This document shows, one piece after another, positions 10,667-21,965 of a DNA stretch of 64,000 nt. The first letter of the stretch is position 1. The number at the start of each line of letters is the position of its first letter. A program made the position numbers and the translations under genes. The notes beneath the pieces are model-generated. The model saw only the letters and a program-made list of their open reading frames with translations. It ran no database searches and was not told the origin of the DNA. Source of the stretch: Euclidia mi (Eukaryota > Arthropoda > Insecta > Lepidoptera > Erebidae); NCBI GenBank assembly GCA_944739405.2, contig OX123200.2:9750761-9814760 (forward strand). The letters run 5' to 3'.

Positions 10667-11989
10667 TGTTCCGTTGATATCTTTGGAATTTATAATTTAG
10701 GATTAATTCTGTCATTAATTTCATCATCGAATCCGAAATCCATTTCCAAACTCTTCACAAAGAAAGTTTGTTGAACATCTATTAGGTAATTTCTGTTTTG
10801 AGCACAGGCAGGCAGGTACCTACTCCAGTTTTCATTGAATCTATCTAGCTCAATGTCGCGACATAAGTTTTGCTAATACTGACATCTTTCTCACCAACGG
10901 TGCTTTCGCCAAGTCTGTAAAGTACTATCGATATAAAACAGTACGCAGGTGCTCTCTTAAAGCGATAAGCTGAAGAGTTGAATGCTCTTTTCTCAGTAAC
11001 TAATGGTGCGATTTGAATAATTATGTATTACATAATATGGCTTTAGGCTATCGAACATCACGCTATGAGCGATGGGTGCGAATCATGAGGCCTAAATAAC
11101 GCGGGTATAACCGTGGATTCAGCTATGTTACTTAATTATTATTATATCCCATCTTAAACAAGTATGACATCTTCTATGACGATTTGCGAAATCCATAAAG
11201 CAACCGCAAACCTGTGGATCTCCTAGTGTAAAACTGATCGTTTTGTTATCAAATTGAAGAAGACTAAACTTGAATCCGTTCGCTTCGGTACAATAACATA
11301 CGTCGTCTCTATCAGATTATTTTTTTCTTATAACTTCATATTATGTTATGAATTTGTCAATTTAAGGCGCAGAGTACAGCTACTGACTTGAGCTGTTGCT
11401 GTCACTGTCGGATTGTATATATAAGAAAGATAAGCGCGACGACGACGGGACGTTCAGAAGTTTAAAAAAACATGAAATAAATTAATTACAGAAAATGTAT
11501 TGATTGGATTAAAAAAATAAAACAGTATTTCGTTAGTATATTGCTTGTTGAATAATTTGTCAAAAAATCGGAATGATTGTATGTATTTTAATATGGTTTT
11601 TACTGGTTAAAATATTTTTTAAGAGGTATCTTTGTGATTTTTTTCTATCGATTAAAATTAGTTGAATTATGTTTTCAACACAGTACTTACCTAACTAGAT
11701 TATATCCTGAAGAATATCATATATTTTTCTGATTGTGTTAACTGCATTGAATCATATACTTTAAAGCATTATAAAACTCGCGTTTAGCTCTTGTAGTCCC
11801 CTTAAGACAAAATGTGCAGATATAGCGATGCGTTAATTACCTACTACATAAGAAAGTAAAATATGACGCTTGCAATTCACTGTTCGGGTTGGCTTGAATG
11901 AATGGCTGACGTATGGCTTTTAGACTGAGTTTTAGAGCACAGGTACTTTGACTTAGGTCAGACTTTGCTTACGTAAGACTTAGCTTAGG
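10667..11989 (+). other. LPCAT intron 1, little recognised
   Basis: AT-rich intron. The only recognisable item is a short fragment near 11085-11110 (GGCCTAAATAACGCGGGTATAA) that resembles the 3' part of the short Helitrons at 21386 and 24434. No coding exon is seen. Confidence 0.45.
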
Positions 11990-11994
11990 TAAGC

Positions 11995-12190
11995 AATTAT
12001 TAGGTATGCTAGCGAAGGAAAACATCGTGAGTTCTCCATAATGTTCTTGAATCAAAGACATGTGAAGTCTGCCAAACCACACTTGGCCAGCGAGCGAGGT
12101 GGACTGTGGCTTTATCCTTCTCACAGTAAGAGGGGGCCTGTGCTCAGCAATGGAAGAGTTTATATATACAGGGCCGATGATGGTGGTGTT
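11995..12190 (-). repeat. LINE 3'-end remnant
   Basis: Contains the blocks GAAAACATCGTGAG, ACATGTGAAGTCTGCCAA and, downstream, GTGCTCAGCAATGGAAGAG, followed by a GATGATGG tract. The same blocks occur in opposite orientation at about 40100-40300. Positions 12191-12701 hold no recognised feature. Confidence 0.45.
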
Positions 12191-12701
12191 GTGGCGGTTA
12201 AAGTGTGTTAAATAAAGAAAATGCGTTTCATTTTAAGTATTTTTTATGTCACAGATTGTTTTACGCAATATAAAAATGGGATGTTATCAAGAGTCGAGAC
12301 ATGACAAAAGTGATGGTTATTTTTTTTTTGTTAACTTCTTTGACTTAACAATTCCCTCCGCAGGCTCGCTGAAAATTGATATAAGTAAAAGGGTTCGAAA
12401 ATATCAACTTTGTCGAAACCGTAAAAAGTACAGTTTGCGCAAAGTCTCAATCCGCTCTTCCTTTCATCCACTTTTTTTAAAAGAAGCAGTTGGGGCAATT
12501 AACCTAAGTATTATGTAATTTTATGGAAGAAAATGTATATATTTTCTGTAGTCGATAAAGAATATTGACATATTTTATTCAATCATTTTTGATTTCCTTG
12601 TGAGCCTTTGGATGCATAGATAATGGTGCCCAAGGAGATCGACAAATTCGCGGGATTTATGTAACTTTGCCACCCTCATAAGTAGGTATTACTTTTGTTT
12701 G

Positions 12702-13023
12702 TATGCGGAAACGAATAAAATGTCGAAATTAAGTTGTATTTAAAATTATTTCAACGATTATTTAATTTTTATTGAACAGTTTGTTGAATATAATATACCT
12801 CCATGGCGCCCACCATGGAGGTATATATAGAATTATACCTCAAATATACCTGGCCACAAATATTTTGTATTAAAAAAAACTAACTGCCTTTGACATAACA
12901 TACACGTTCCGTTTTCACTATTCCGAATTGAACAAATTCAAGAAACTGTTCAATAAAAATTAAATAATCGTTGAAATAATTTTAAATACAACTTAATTTC
13001 GACATTTTATTTGTTTCCTCATA
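12702..13023. repeat. Long inverted repeat, arms about 88 bp
   Basis: Arms 12702-12790 and 12935-13023 are complementary with only a few mismatches (shared core GTCGAAATTAAGTTG and its complement). The loop contains a second palindrome, TACCTCCATGG...CCATGGAGGTA (about 12797-12826). This could be a foldback-type non-autonomous DNA element. Confidence 0.7.
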
Positions 13024-13318
13024 AAAATAATTAACTGACAAGTGTGCTTCTTTGTAAAATGTTAATTAATACGAATTTAGGGTTAGTACTGGTTTTTTAC
13101 TTGTATCGGAACGTACTAGTGTTGTTCGGTTTGAGTTATTTATGATTTGAATAATACTCAGTTGAAAGTGCTTTAAAAAAATCTCACTCTGACCTGTGAA
13201 ACGGAAAAAACTTAAGTTGACTTTAACTAGTTGTGAAATTTTCAACTGATTAAAGCTGAAATTCTCAATTCAGAAACCGGCCGTTTCGGCCGGTTTCGGA
13301 ATTGAGAATTTCGCATTG
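12880..13318. repeat. Direct repeat, copy 1 of about 410 bp
   Basis: This segment is repeated almost unchanged at about 14705-15117 in the same orientation (for example CTTTGACATAACATACACG). It ends in a palindrome at 13260-13318 built on AAACCGGCCGTTT/CGGCCGGTTT between inverted GAAATTCTCAATTC arms. Confidence 0.7.
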
Positions 13319-13576
13319 AGAACAATTTAAACACTAATTATATGCTACTTAATCAATTTTCTGTTTCACAAAAAATAGTTGACCACATTTTGAGTATTTG
13401 TGCTTGTAAAATCTAAAATTTGACACAACATATGATCAACTCATGATCAACTCCATATCAACTCTATATTCGCGTTTCTGAAAACATTTGACATTTGTCA
13501 AACCTCACTTAGCACTGATAAATTGAGAAAAAAATAATTATATAACTTTGGTCTTTTAACCCGTGATCACGAGTAA

Positions 13577-14351
13577 AGGTGAACGCAGATTTGGCCGCAC
13601 CGCAGTCGCCGCAGTCCCCGCAGTCATCGCTTTTTGTTAATGGCCTCGCACATCTATCCGCACCGCAGTCACTGCAGTCGTTCCCTTCGCCGCACGCATC
13701 GCACTTGATTTCTTTCACAGCGTTGCCAACTCTACGTCTATTTACGTAGATCTACGTATTTTGGACCCTTCTCGCGAACCTACGTACTTCTGGCCCAGAA
13801 TCTACGTATTTTGCAGCAAATTACCAAATTAGCAAAATAACGGAATTTCACTAAGAAATAAGCATTATTAAACACAAACCACACGTAATAATGGACGTAG
13901 CTAATAATTTGTTGCATGTTTATTCGTACCCAAATAGTTTAACAAGTACACTCTTAAAACATATCGATCAATTTAAGTCAATAATATTTGCTTACAGGCT
14001 CGAATCGATGTTTGAAACACTCGTTTTACAATTTTTTACTCCCTTTATCTAGGATATTATTAAAAGTACGTAGATCTACGTACTTTTTAACTCTGATCTA
14101 CTATTTTTGAAAATCAGTGTTGGCAACACTGTTATTTCATTCAACGTCATCCGCACCGCGCTAGCCGCAGCGTCCGCTGCGTGCGGGCCGGTGTTGATGA
14201 CGTCATCAGCTGCGGCTTGGGGAGTTTGGTCGTTTCAGCGACTGCGGCGACTGCGGCGCGGGTGGGTGTGCGAGGTTGCATAGAACTTCATATAAATAAT
14301 TCGAATGCGAATACTGCGGCGCGTGCGGTGCGGCCAAGTCGGCGTTCACCT
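13577..14351. mobile_element. PIF/Harbinger-like non-autonomous element, 775 bp
   Basis: Termini AGGTGAACGC and GCGTTCACCT are inverted, and similarity runs about 38 bp inward (TTGGCCGCACCGCA). They are flanked by TAA on both sides (13574-13576 and 14352-14354); a 3-bp TWA duplication is characteristic of PIF/Harbinger. Subterminal zones are GC-rich with repeated GCAGTC/GACTGCGG triplets. A second element (13718-14131) is nested inside. There is no transposase ORF; the ORF across 13509-13718 is only a reading of the triplet repeat. Confidence 0.75.
13718..14131. mobile_element. hAT-like non-autonomous element nested in the Harbinger-like element
   Basis: Termini CAGCGTTGCCAAC and GTTGGCAACACTG are inverted (12 of 13 match). 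The flanking 8-mers TTCTTTCA (13710-13717) and TTATTTCA (14132-14139) match at 7 of 8, as expected for an aged hAT duplication. The interior repeats TACGTAGATCTACGTA near both ends. It is younger than its host element. Confidence 0.65.
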
Positions 14352-14587
14352 TAATATGACAGCCAGTATGTCAAACTGTCCACACTACGGTTGCCAAGCA
14401 GCGGTTACGTCATACTGACGTATACACAACAAGAAGGTCGTTAAACAGAATTTATAGAAAAAAGGTTCAAAGACTATTCAATATTTGGAACAAATAGATT
14501 ACTTACAACATTATTAGGAACAAAACGAAGGGATAGAAAATATAAATAAGAGATTTTCGTGTTAAATCAATCCAAATAATTACGCTG

Positions 14588-14690
14588 TAGCCTCCATGGA
14601 GGTATAATTCTATATACCTCCATGGAGGTATATAGAATTATACCTATATACCTCCATGGAGGTATATAGGTATAATTCTATCTATATTTT
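14588..14690. repeat. Cluster of CCTCCATGGAGG palindromes
   Basis: The perfect 12-bp palindrome CCTCCATGGAGG occurs three times (about 14591, 14616, 14649), each followed by GTATA and an (AT)TATACCTATA linker. A single relative sits at about 12798-12825. The whole block can fold into nested hairpins. Confidence 0.7.
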
Positions 14691-14704
14691 GTAGGTATTA
14701 AAAA

Positions 14705-15117
14705 TAAAACAAACTGACTTTGACATAACATACACGTTCCGTTTTCACTAAGATACCGAATTGAACAAATTCAACAAACTGTTCATTAAAATAAAATAAT
14801 CGTTGAAATAATTTTAAATACAACTTTATTTCGACTTTTCATTTGTTTCCGTATAAAAATAATTAACTGACGAGTGTGCTTCTTTGTAAAATGTTAATTA
14901 ATACGAATTTATGGTTAGTACCGGTTTTTTAACTTGTATCGGAACGTACTAGTGTTGTTCGGTTTAAGTTATTCATGATTTGAAGCAAACTCAGTTGAAA
15001 GTGCATTGAAAAATATCATTCTAACCTGTGAAACAGAAAAAACTTAAGTTGACTTCAACTAGTTTAGAAATTTTCTACTGATGAAAGCTGAAATTCTCAA
15101 TTCAGAAACCGGCCGTT
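14705..15117. repeat. Direct repeat, copy 2
   Basis: Copy of 12880-13285 with scattered substitutions. It stops abruptly in the sequence AAACCGGCCGTTTA, where the mariner element starts, so mariner appears to have inserted into this copy. Confidence 0.65.
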
Positions 15118-16260
15118 TATTTATTAACATTTTCTCAAACTACTCGCCATTGGTTTGTATACAACGATTCATTCGCCTAAACCAAGTATTAAAGCATTGG
15201 CGATAATCTTCTTTAGATTGGTCCTCCACCGCTGCTATGAACGCATCTCGAGCATTCTAGTGACTGTCGAAATTAATTCCACGAAGTCCAAGTTTCACTT
15301 TCGGGAAGAGAAAGAAGTCGCAAGGCGTTAAATCGGGAGTTTAAGGCGGGTGGCTCAATTGTTGGATCTTTGTACTCTTCAAAACCTCTTGCGTCAATCT
15401 AGCTTTGTGAGGTGATGCGTTGTCATGATGCAAAAAAAGTCCTCGCAAACCTGTTTTTGAACGTTTTTGGCATAAAACATTAAACACAGTCGGTAAACAA
15501 ACATGACTGTACCACTGAGCAATAACAGTTTTCTGGGGCTCCATAGAAATTTTTGCCACATGACCACTCGCACCAAAATAAATTGCTACCATCTTTTTGC
15601 CCACGCTGCGCCACGCGTTTGACCTTTCGAGGAGATTCCTCGTCCGGAAACACCCAAACCGTGGATTGACGCTTAGTTAGTGGGTCATACTGATACACCC
15701 AAGTTTCATCTCTGGTGATTATATTAAATATGCCACGTCCATCTCAATTTTCAAATTTTACAATAATTTCTTTGCACCTGGTTACGCGGGCTTGTTTTTG
15801 TTCTGTCGTTAGCGCGTGGGGTACCCAGCGCGAACAAAGCTTTCTCACTTGCAGATGACGATGTAAAATCTGATTCAATGGCGACGATGAAAGCTTCAGG
15901 GTCTCCTCTATCTGCTTGTAGGTAGCTTTTGGGTCTTCGAGTAGTATTTTTTTCACCGTTTCGATGTTTTTCGCTGTAACAGAAGTCGCAGGACAACCAC
16001 TTCTGTCGTCATCTTTGAGGGACAGTTTTCCCTGTTTGATTTGGGAAACCCACCTAAAAATTGTAGAACGAGATGATGCAAGGTCTCCAAATGCAGATAT
16101 GAGCCTATTTTGACACTCTAATTCACTCAAACCCACTTTAAAATCGTACAGAATCATGGCGCAAAAATGTTCTCGTTCCAGTTCCATTGTTGCGAGGAAA
16201 AGCGCGCGAAACGGAATAATGAAATGAATGTAAAATTTTTGTTTTTTTTAATTACGTCAA
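15118..16260 (-). pseudogene. Dead mariner transposase (DD34D)
   Basis: Read on the minus strand, ATG at 16187 opens MELEREHFCAMILYDFKVG. A helix-turn-helix region (FGDLASSRSTIFRWVSQ) and the mariner motif WVPHALT follow. The three catalytic regions are recognisable: TRDETWV (first D), HHDNASPHKA (second D) and LTPCDFFLFPK (third D). Lesions: a TGA replaces the expected Trp right after KFEN, a frameshift occurs near 15600-15640, another comes before the third D at about 15340, and two TAG codons lie near the end. It cannot make an active enzyme. The exact TIRs are not resolved. Confidence 0.85.
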
Positions 16261-16644
16261 ACGGCTAACAGCATTCGAATTTCAAATAGTTCGTGATTTT
16301 AAAAAGGTTTAATTTTAATGTAATTCTTTTTTTTAATTGGTGTGGTGTATCTCAAAACTTTTCTATAGTTCATAAAAGATAGCTTGATCTCTGCAACATA
16401 TGTCAAACTGACATTGCTAGGGTTGTCAGGATATAAAAAAGTGTCGATAGAAATTATCGACGTTTCTTACTATTATCGAAGCTAATGTAACATATAATTA
16501 GGTTTAATTAAATTACAAACGTTACTAAATTAAACGAATAGGTACCTACTTATATAAAATACATTTATGCTATTAAAGGAGTACACCACAACAAATCCAT
16601 ATCTGAATCAGTTTCTGAATCGCTAGAACAATCTCGTAAACTTA
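16261..16644. other. Intronic gap with no recognised feature
   Basis: AT-rich sequence between the mariner and the DDE transposase remnant. It contains no convincing repeat ends and may include the flank or terminus of the older transposon. Confidence 0.35.
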
Positions 16645-16885
16645 TTATTTAAGCTCTTGTTCGCAAATATTATCAAATCGGACGTCCTGCTCCCAATCTT
16701 CTTCCATTAGTTTTCTGCATTTGGTTACCACTTTTTTACAGTCTTCTGCAGATACATTGTCTACCGCACTTTTTGATAACTGCAACATTTTATTTGCCGT
16801 GAAAGGTGGTGTTGTGTTGTGTCTGGCAGCGTAACCTTAAAAGAAAACATATTTTTACTAATATTAAATATTATACAGTTGTTAA
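16645..16885 (-). pseudogene. C-terminus of an older Tc1/IS630-type DDE transposase
   Basis: On the minus strand a frame runs FTANKMLQLSKSAVDNVS...EEDWEQDVRFDNICEQE and ends in TAA at 16645-16647. It continues the transposase piece at 18593-18750 and is separated from it by the LINE at 16897-18581. A TTTTCTTTTAAG acceptor-like sequence near 16840 suggests that the original gene had an intron here, into which the LINE landed. Confidence 0.6.
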
Positions 16886-16896
16886 TACTTAAAGTA

Positions 16897-18581
16897 TCTC
16901 ATCATCATCCTAGCGCTGTCCTGTTTGCAATCCAAAACCCACTCCTTGGAGCCTGGGGTCCGCTTTCCGGCTATGTCTCCTCCACTTCGCACGGTCTTCA
17001 GTATTCCTGGTGGTTAGTTGGTTGGCACGCATATCATCCCTTACGACGTCAAGCCAGCATTTCTTTGGGCTTCCCCACTTACCGGGGCCCGGCGGAGGTA
17101 GCAGGGCAAGAAATTTGTTACCCACGTAAGATGCCGGTTGACGTAAGACGTGGCCATACCAGCGTAGACGACCCTCTTGCAGTTTGTCAGCAATGTCACG
17201 GACATGAAGGCTACCCCGGATGCGGGAGTTCCTAATGCGGTCCTTCCGCTTGACACCACACATCCAGCGCAGCATGTTCATCTCCGTGACACGCAGACTC
17301 TGCTTGTGTCGCTCAAGCACAGGCCACGTCTCACTGCCATATAACAGGACAGGACTAATGATGGATTTATAGACCTGTCCTTTGAGCTTAACTGGCATTT
17401 TGGGGTCACAAATGACACCGCTCACCTCACGCCATTTGGCCCAGGCTGCCGAAATGCGTGCCTTGACGTCGCAATCGATGTCACCAGACGCGTGCAGTAC
17501 TGATCCCAGGTACTTGACCAGGTCCTTTCGCTGGGCAATGTCTCCGCCTATACGAATTGACGCGGGATCTGTACTGTTGCAGGCCAAGTACTCGCTCTTC
17601 GCCACGTTTATTTTCAGACCGCCGTTCTCAAGCGACTCCTTCCACGCATTCTTTGCGCTTCGCTTTCGCACTCCACGCGTTCACTTCCACGACTCACATG
17701 AGCAGCCACGGGGGCTGCTCATGTGAGTCTCTGATGGTGTCTGACAGTACGTCTAATATCACACTGAATAGGTACGGACTGAGGACGGAACCCTGGTGGA
17801 CCCCGACGGTGATGGGAAAGGTTCTTGTGTCGCCAACAGCAGTCCGAACTACGGAATCACAATTTGAGTACATGTATCGGATGATGTCAATATATGCTTC
17901 TGGTATGCCTTTGGATCTTAGCGCACACCAGATCATCTGTCGCGGCACACAGTCGAAGGCCTTCTGCATGTCTAGAAACAGAAGATGCAGAGGCGTGTTC
18001 TTCGACCTGTACCGCTCCATGACGATCCTGAGGGCGAAACTTGGGTCCATGGTGCCGTGACCAGGGCGAAACCCATATTGACATTCCGAGACTGTGGTCT
18101 CCTGTTGGATCCGGGAGTCGATGATTCGCTCAAAGAGCTTTAGGGTATGGGACATCACCTTAATACCGCGGTAGCTACTGCACTCCTGTACCGATCCCTT
18201 GCCTTTAAAGACTGGAGTGATGATACTCAGTCTCCATTGGTTCGGGATTTTTCCGGTAAGGAGTATGCGGTTAAATAGATTAGTAAGGGTTCCCACACCC
18301 CGCAGGCCCATTGCCTTCCTGGCCTCAATAATCATCATCAATTCCGACAGCTTTCCGATTCTTCATGTGGCGAAGGGCCCTCTGGACTTCTTCAGGCGTT
18401 ACCAAGCGGCACTAGTCCTTGGTTCGGAGGGAGTTCCGGTGGCTGCACCTCTTTATGCTGCTGGTTAAGCAGCTCGTGGAAGTACGAGCGCCATCTCTCC
18501 TTCACCGCGCTTGACGCGCATAATAGGTTGCCCTCAAGATCTTTAACACAGCGACACTTAGTAATGTCCTGTGCCGCTTAG
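16897..18581 (-). mobile_element. RTE-like LINE, 5'-truncated and dead
   Basis: An 11-bp duplication TACTTAAAGTA (16886-16896 and 18582-18592) brackets the insertion, the sign of target-primed reverse transcription. Minus-strand coding holds reverse transcriptase blocks: CRCVKDLEGNLL...VKERWRSYFHELL at the truncated 5' end, then PNQWRLSIITPVFKGKG, YRGIKVMSH, YGFRPGHGT, LFLDMQKAFDCV and GVHQGSVLSPYLF. The C-terminal region contains KYLGSVL, LLYGSETW and LRWYGHV. The catalytic FADD box is missing: the frame ends at PPWLLM-stop (17694) and resumes at SAKNAWKESLENGGLK. The 3' tail is an ATGATGATG run at 16898-16910. Other frames are broken near 18340-18420. Confidence 0.88.
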
Positions 18582-18592
18582 TACTTAAAGTA

Positions 18593-18750
18593 CCTATCTA
18601 ACTGAAATTCAGGCAAACAAACCTTTCACTTGTGCCCAGATAAGCTCGATCGGATTATACTGGCAGTGGTACGGGGGTAGTCTTATGACGGTATGACCCT
18701 TTTCGTGGGCTATATTATCTAAGACATAAGTTGGAGTATTGTTGTAGTAC
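18593..18750 (-). pseudogene. Catalytic part of the older DDE transposase
   Basis: The minus-strand frame reads NTPTYVLDNIAHEKGHTVIR, then LPPYHCQYNPIELIWAQVKG. The LPPY...NPIEliW block carries the catalytic Glu of Tc1/IS630-type DDE enzymes. After VKGL the frame closes within a few codons at a GT, consistent with a lost intron boundary. Upstream (above 18750) I cannot follow the frame. Confidence 0.7.
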
Positions 18751-19719
18751 ATTTTACATGAGTAGGTGAGAAATTGGATTTTATTTACTCACTATTATTT
18801 TAGATCAAGTATGTAGAAATGTTAATTATATTATGATATTTAAAATATACAATTAAATTAAAAGATAAATTATTTTTTAATTAATTTTTATTTAATATAT
18901 CGATAGTTTATAGTTTGTGGTCGCGATGAATCATCGCCCATCACCAATTAGGTCGACATGCCCATAAAGTATGACAATGTCAGGTACGTCTGTACCATAG
19001 ACTGAACCACAGGTCTGAACTATTAAGAAATTCAGGACTTCATAGGCGTGATTTTATTGACAGCTGTCGCAGAGATCAATACTTCTCATATCTGTGATTT
19101 ACCTAGCCTTCGTGTTTGAAAATATAAAATACCAGTGAATATGGGCTCTTATGTACTTAAGTTCTTTGAAGTTATTACATAAGTAAACGGATATTGTACA
19201 GCTGAGCAAGTGTTCACTTCGCAATGTCTACGCTTGCTCTGAGAATAATAAAGTTAAGTAAGACTCTATCATCAAGATAATTATGAAAAAAAATCTTTAA
19301 GTAAATTTTTCAAGCGATAGGTACTAAAATAATAATATACTTAATCATACGTGTAGAGAAAGGGGACGAAAGTTGCTAGTGTCGAATAAAATGAGATTGA
19401 CTTAAATAAGTATGTACCTAATTACCTATGAGATCTAGACATAAATACACATAGATAGAGCAATCTTTAAACGATCTTTATCATCCAAAAGACAAAAAAA
19501 ATTTCTTGCTGCGTATCTAAGCGTCACTTTATTATTTTGGTTGACCTACAGTTGGATGTGATGCAAAGTTATACTTTCTTTATTAATCTGACCATCTACT
19601 TAAGTAAATCTAAAATGTAGTATTTTCATGTCGGACTGGAAATTCGCCCTTTTTAAATACCACGAATTCTTAAACATCCTAAATGTTAGCATCTACTGGT
19701 AGACAATTTGCAGCCCGAA
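18751..19719. other. LPCAT intron 1, nothing recognised
   Basis: AT-rich intron without detectable exons, tRNA-like boxes or paired termini. Confidence 0.5.
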
Positions 19720-19779
19720 AGACTATGTTCCATATAGGCAATTTATTTGTTCAGTGAGCTCGTAATAAAACGTAGGATA

Positions 19780-19960
19780 GATTTTTTTATATTCCAGCCT
19801 TACTTCCTTTACACCCTTTCGCAGTCCACCGCTGGACTTAAACCTCTCATACTTTACTTCACAGTAGCACTGAGAATTAATAAGAGGATTTGGTCTACCA
19901 TACCCCGCTGGCCAGATGTGTTGGCATAGATAGGCATTGATATCGAGATTTCCGTCTCTC
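19780..19960. repeat. Weak LINE-tail-like remnant
   Basis: AGAGGATTTGGTCTACCATACCCCGCTGGCCAGA resembles the GGAATTGGCCTACTATACCACGCTGGCC block of the repeats at 30610 and 35640. Only about 60 bp is clearly shared. Confidence 0.35.
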
Positions 19961-20129
19961 CGCAAGTACGCCATTTGCTTCGTGTACCTATTTTCATTTG
20001 TCGTCTCTTACTCTTTTTGTCACCCTCTTTGGATACCCCTACTCAAAGAGATTACAGATCTGCTGCTTACAAGCCAGCACTCTGAAGCTGTGGCAGCTGG
20101 CTATCTATACATCATCTTAAACATCTATA

Positions 20130-20402
20130 CATATAAATAAGATTGGAGTGTCTGTTTGTAATATTAAACCGCTTTTTACTAAACGCATATGGATGTATCG
20201 ATACATATAACGAAATGACATTTATTACAATTCTTGTCTGTCTGTTGGTTCTCGCTAATCTCTGGAACGGCTCGACCGACTTTGACGGCACTTCCACTTG
20301 CGGATAGCTGATGTACCAATACCAAGGAGTAACTTAGGCTATAAATTTATCGCGTACGCGAAGTAGCTCCCCAGGACGCGGGTGAAACCGCGGGAAACAG
20401 TT
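20130..20402 (+). mobile_element. Helitron remnant (GCGGGTGAAACCGC hairpin end)
   Basis: Contains CTCGCTAATCTCTGGAACGG and ends with GGACGCGGGTGAAACCGCGG. The GCGGGTGAAACCGC stem-loop just before the terminus is the Helitron 3' hairpin. The final CTAG has decayed to CAGTTTATT. A better copy ends at 45264. Confidence 0.6.
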
Positions 20403-20760
20403 TATTCATTAAAAGTCAATGTAGGCCCAAGCAACCACTTTATAGGTACTTATCCAGCCAAAGATAAAGACAGATTTCTGCTTTTGTTGATGTAGTTACC
20501 AAACCCGTGATTGAGTTAAATTATCGTAAACTGTAGGCAACTCTCGCTGTCTCAAACGGGAACACTGCAACAAAGTTGTAGCTAACAGATTATAATCATG
20601 TACTTTATTATACAGAAAGCCGTTACTTATAGGGAAAGTTACTCGTTAATATTACACTTGGTGGTACCGTTTTACGTAGATATACATCAATACAACACGC
20701 CATTTAGATCTCGCAACAGGTGAACTTGGAGATCAGACGAAAGATACAGAATGATTATCT

Positions 20761-20961
20761 TCTTAATATATAAAATCCTTGCGTTACTGACTGACTGACA
20801 GACACGCTACAGCCGAAACTATTGGGCGCAGGAAGCTGAAATTGTATGTTCCTTGGGGACCGTAGGGGTGCACTAAGAAGGGATTTCCCGAAATTCCCAC
20901 GGGAGCGGCCAAAACGGGTAAATTTAAAAAAAATGCAGGCGTAGCTGCTGGCGTCCTCTAA
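20761..20961 (+). mobile_element. Short Helitron, second family, copy 1 (about 200 bp)
   Basis: Starts TCTTAATATATAAAATCC and has a (CTGA)n stretch, a GGGATTTCCCGAAATTCCC palindrome and the end GGCGTCCTCTAA, where CTAA fits the Helitron CTRR terminus. Two other copies (44833-45039 and 49247-49453) have intact CTAG followed by T. Confidence 0.7.
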
Positions 20962-21385
20962 CCTAATAAATTGTTAGGTATATGACATCAGTTACGAAAC
21001 TTTTCGATAATTAAACAATTGTATATTCGAATTTGATCAATTCTGTGGCATTTTCTTGATCGAATGCTAAGTAAAAGTTAAGGGCAGGCACAAGACGATG
21101 ATGGTATTGGAATTAACTAAGCGTACGTTTGATAAAATGACAAGTTGCTGACGACGAAGAGACTATAATGCAGAGAGGGAATTTCTTACATGGCCAACCA
21201 ATGGTATCATCAAAAAACCCGAATATGAGTGTAACGTACGCTATTTTAATATTAATGAAAATATCTGACATACAAATTATGTATTCATCAATGTGACTTA
21301 GGAAAACATGTTTTAGTTTCGAATATTAATTCTATAATCGCTTATGCATATCATGGATGCAGCACGGAACAGGTTTTATAGAAAA

Positions 21386-21590
21386 CTAGATGAGCCCGCG
21401 ATCACACCCGCGTTATTTAAGGCTACTGCTCCGCTCCCGTGGCTCATAGCGTGATGTTATAAAGCCTTAGCCTTCCTCGGTGAATGGGCTATCTAACACT
21501 AAAATAAGTTTTCAAATCGGACCAGTAGTTTCTGAGATTAGCGCGTTCAAACAAACAAACTCTTCAGCTTTTATATGTATTAGTATAAGA
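21386..21590 (-). mobile_element. Short Helitron of the TCTATACTAATA group
   Basis: CTAG at 21386-21389 is the 3' end and the 5' end lies near 21590. The conserved block GAACGCGCTAATCTCAGAAAC is shared with the minisatellite Helitrons, but the minisatellite is absent. Sister copies lie at 24434-24618 and 52489-52677. Confidence 0.7.
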
Positions 21591-21965
21591 AAGGTTCTTG
21601 CAGTGCACAGGTGAGACAACATAGGGCCTTAGACCTTTATTGCTATCCCTTTCTATCAAATTGGTGGGTAGAATAACTATTTATAGAAATGCAAGCCATG
21701 GTAATTTTTACAAAGAGGCTCAGTGAAAGTGCGATGACGATATAATTATGGTTGTTGTGTAACAGTGACGCTGGCTTGTCTACTGTTTGTCTTCAACTTT
21801 CGTAATATCGTTGAAGTTATTTTTAGAATAATATTTTATGCGTATGTGCCAGAACCTAATAGTTTCTATTTGTTGTATGTCATGTAATATTTTTGTTTTA
21901 CGAAATTATGTTTGTATAATTTATTGTACATACAGTGTGTGAGAAACAATTGAATTATTAATTAT

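Noticed and set aside
13509..13718. 69-codon Cys/Asp-rich ORF on the minus strand
   Set aside because: It is a reading of GCAGTC-type triplet repeats in the end of a Harbinger-like element.
15341..16187. Intact mariner transposase gene
   Set aside because: A stop replaces Trp after KFEN, there are at least two frameshifts and two further stops.
16910..18341. Host gene encoding a reverse-transcriptase-like protein
   Set aside because: It has LINE motifs, a target duplication and a missing catalytic box, so it is a dead retrotransposon.
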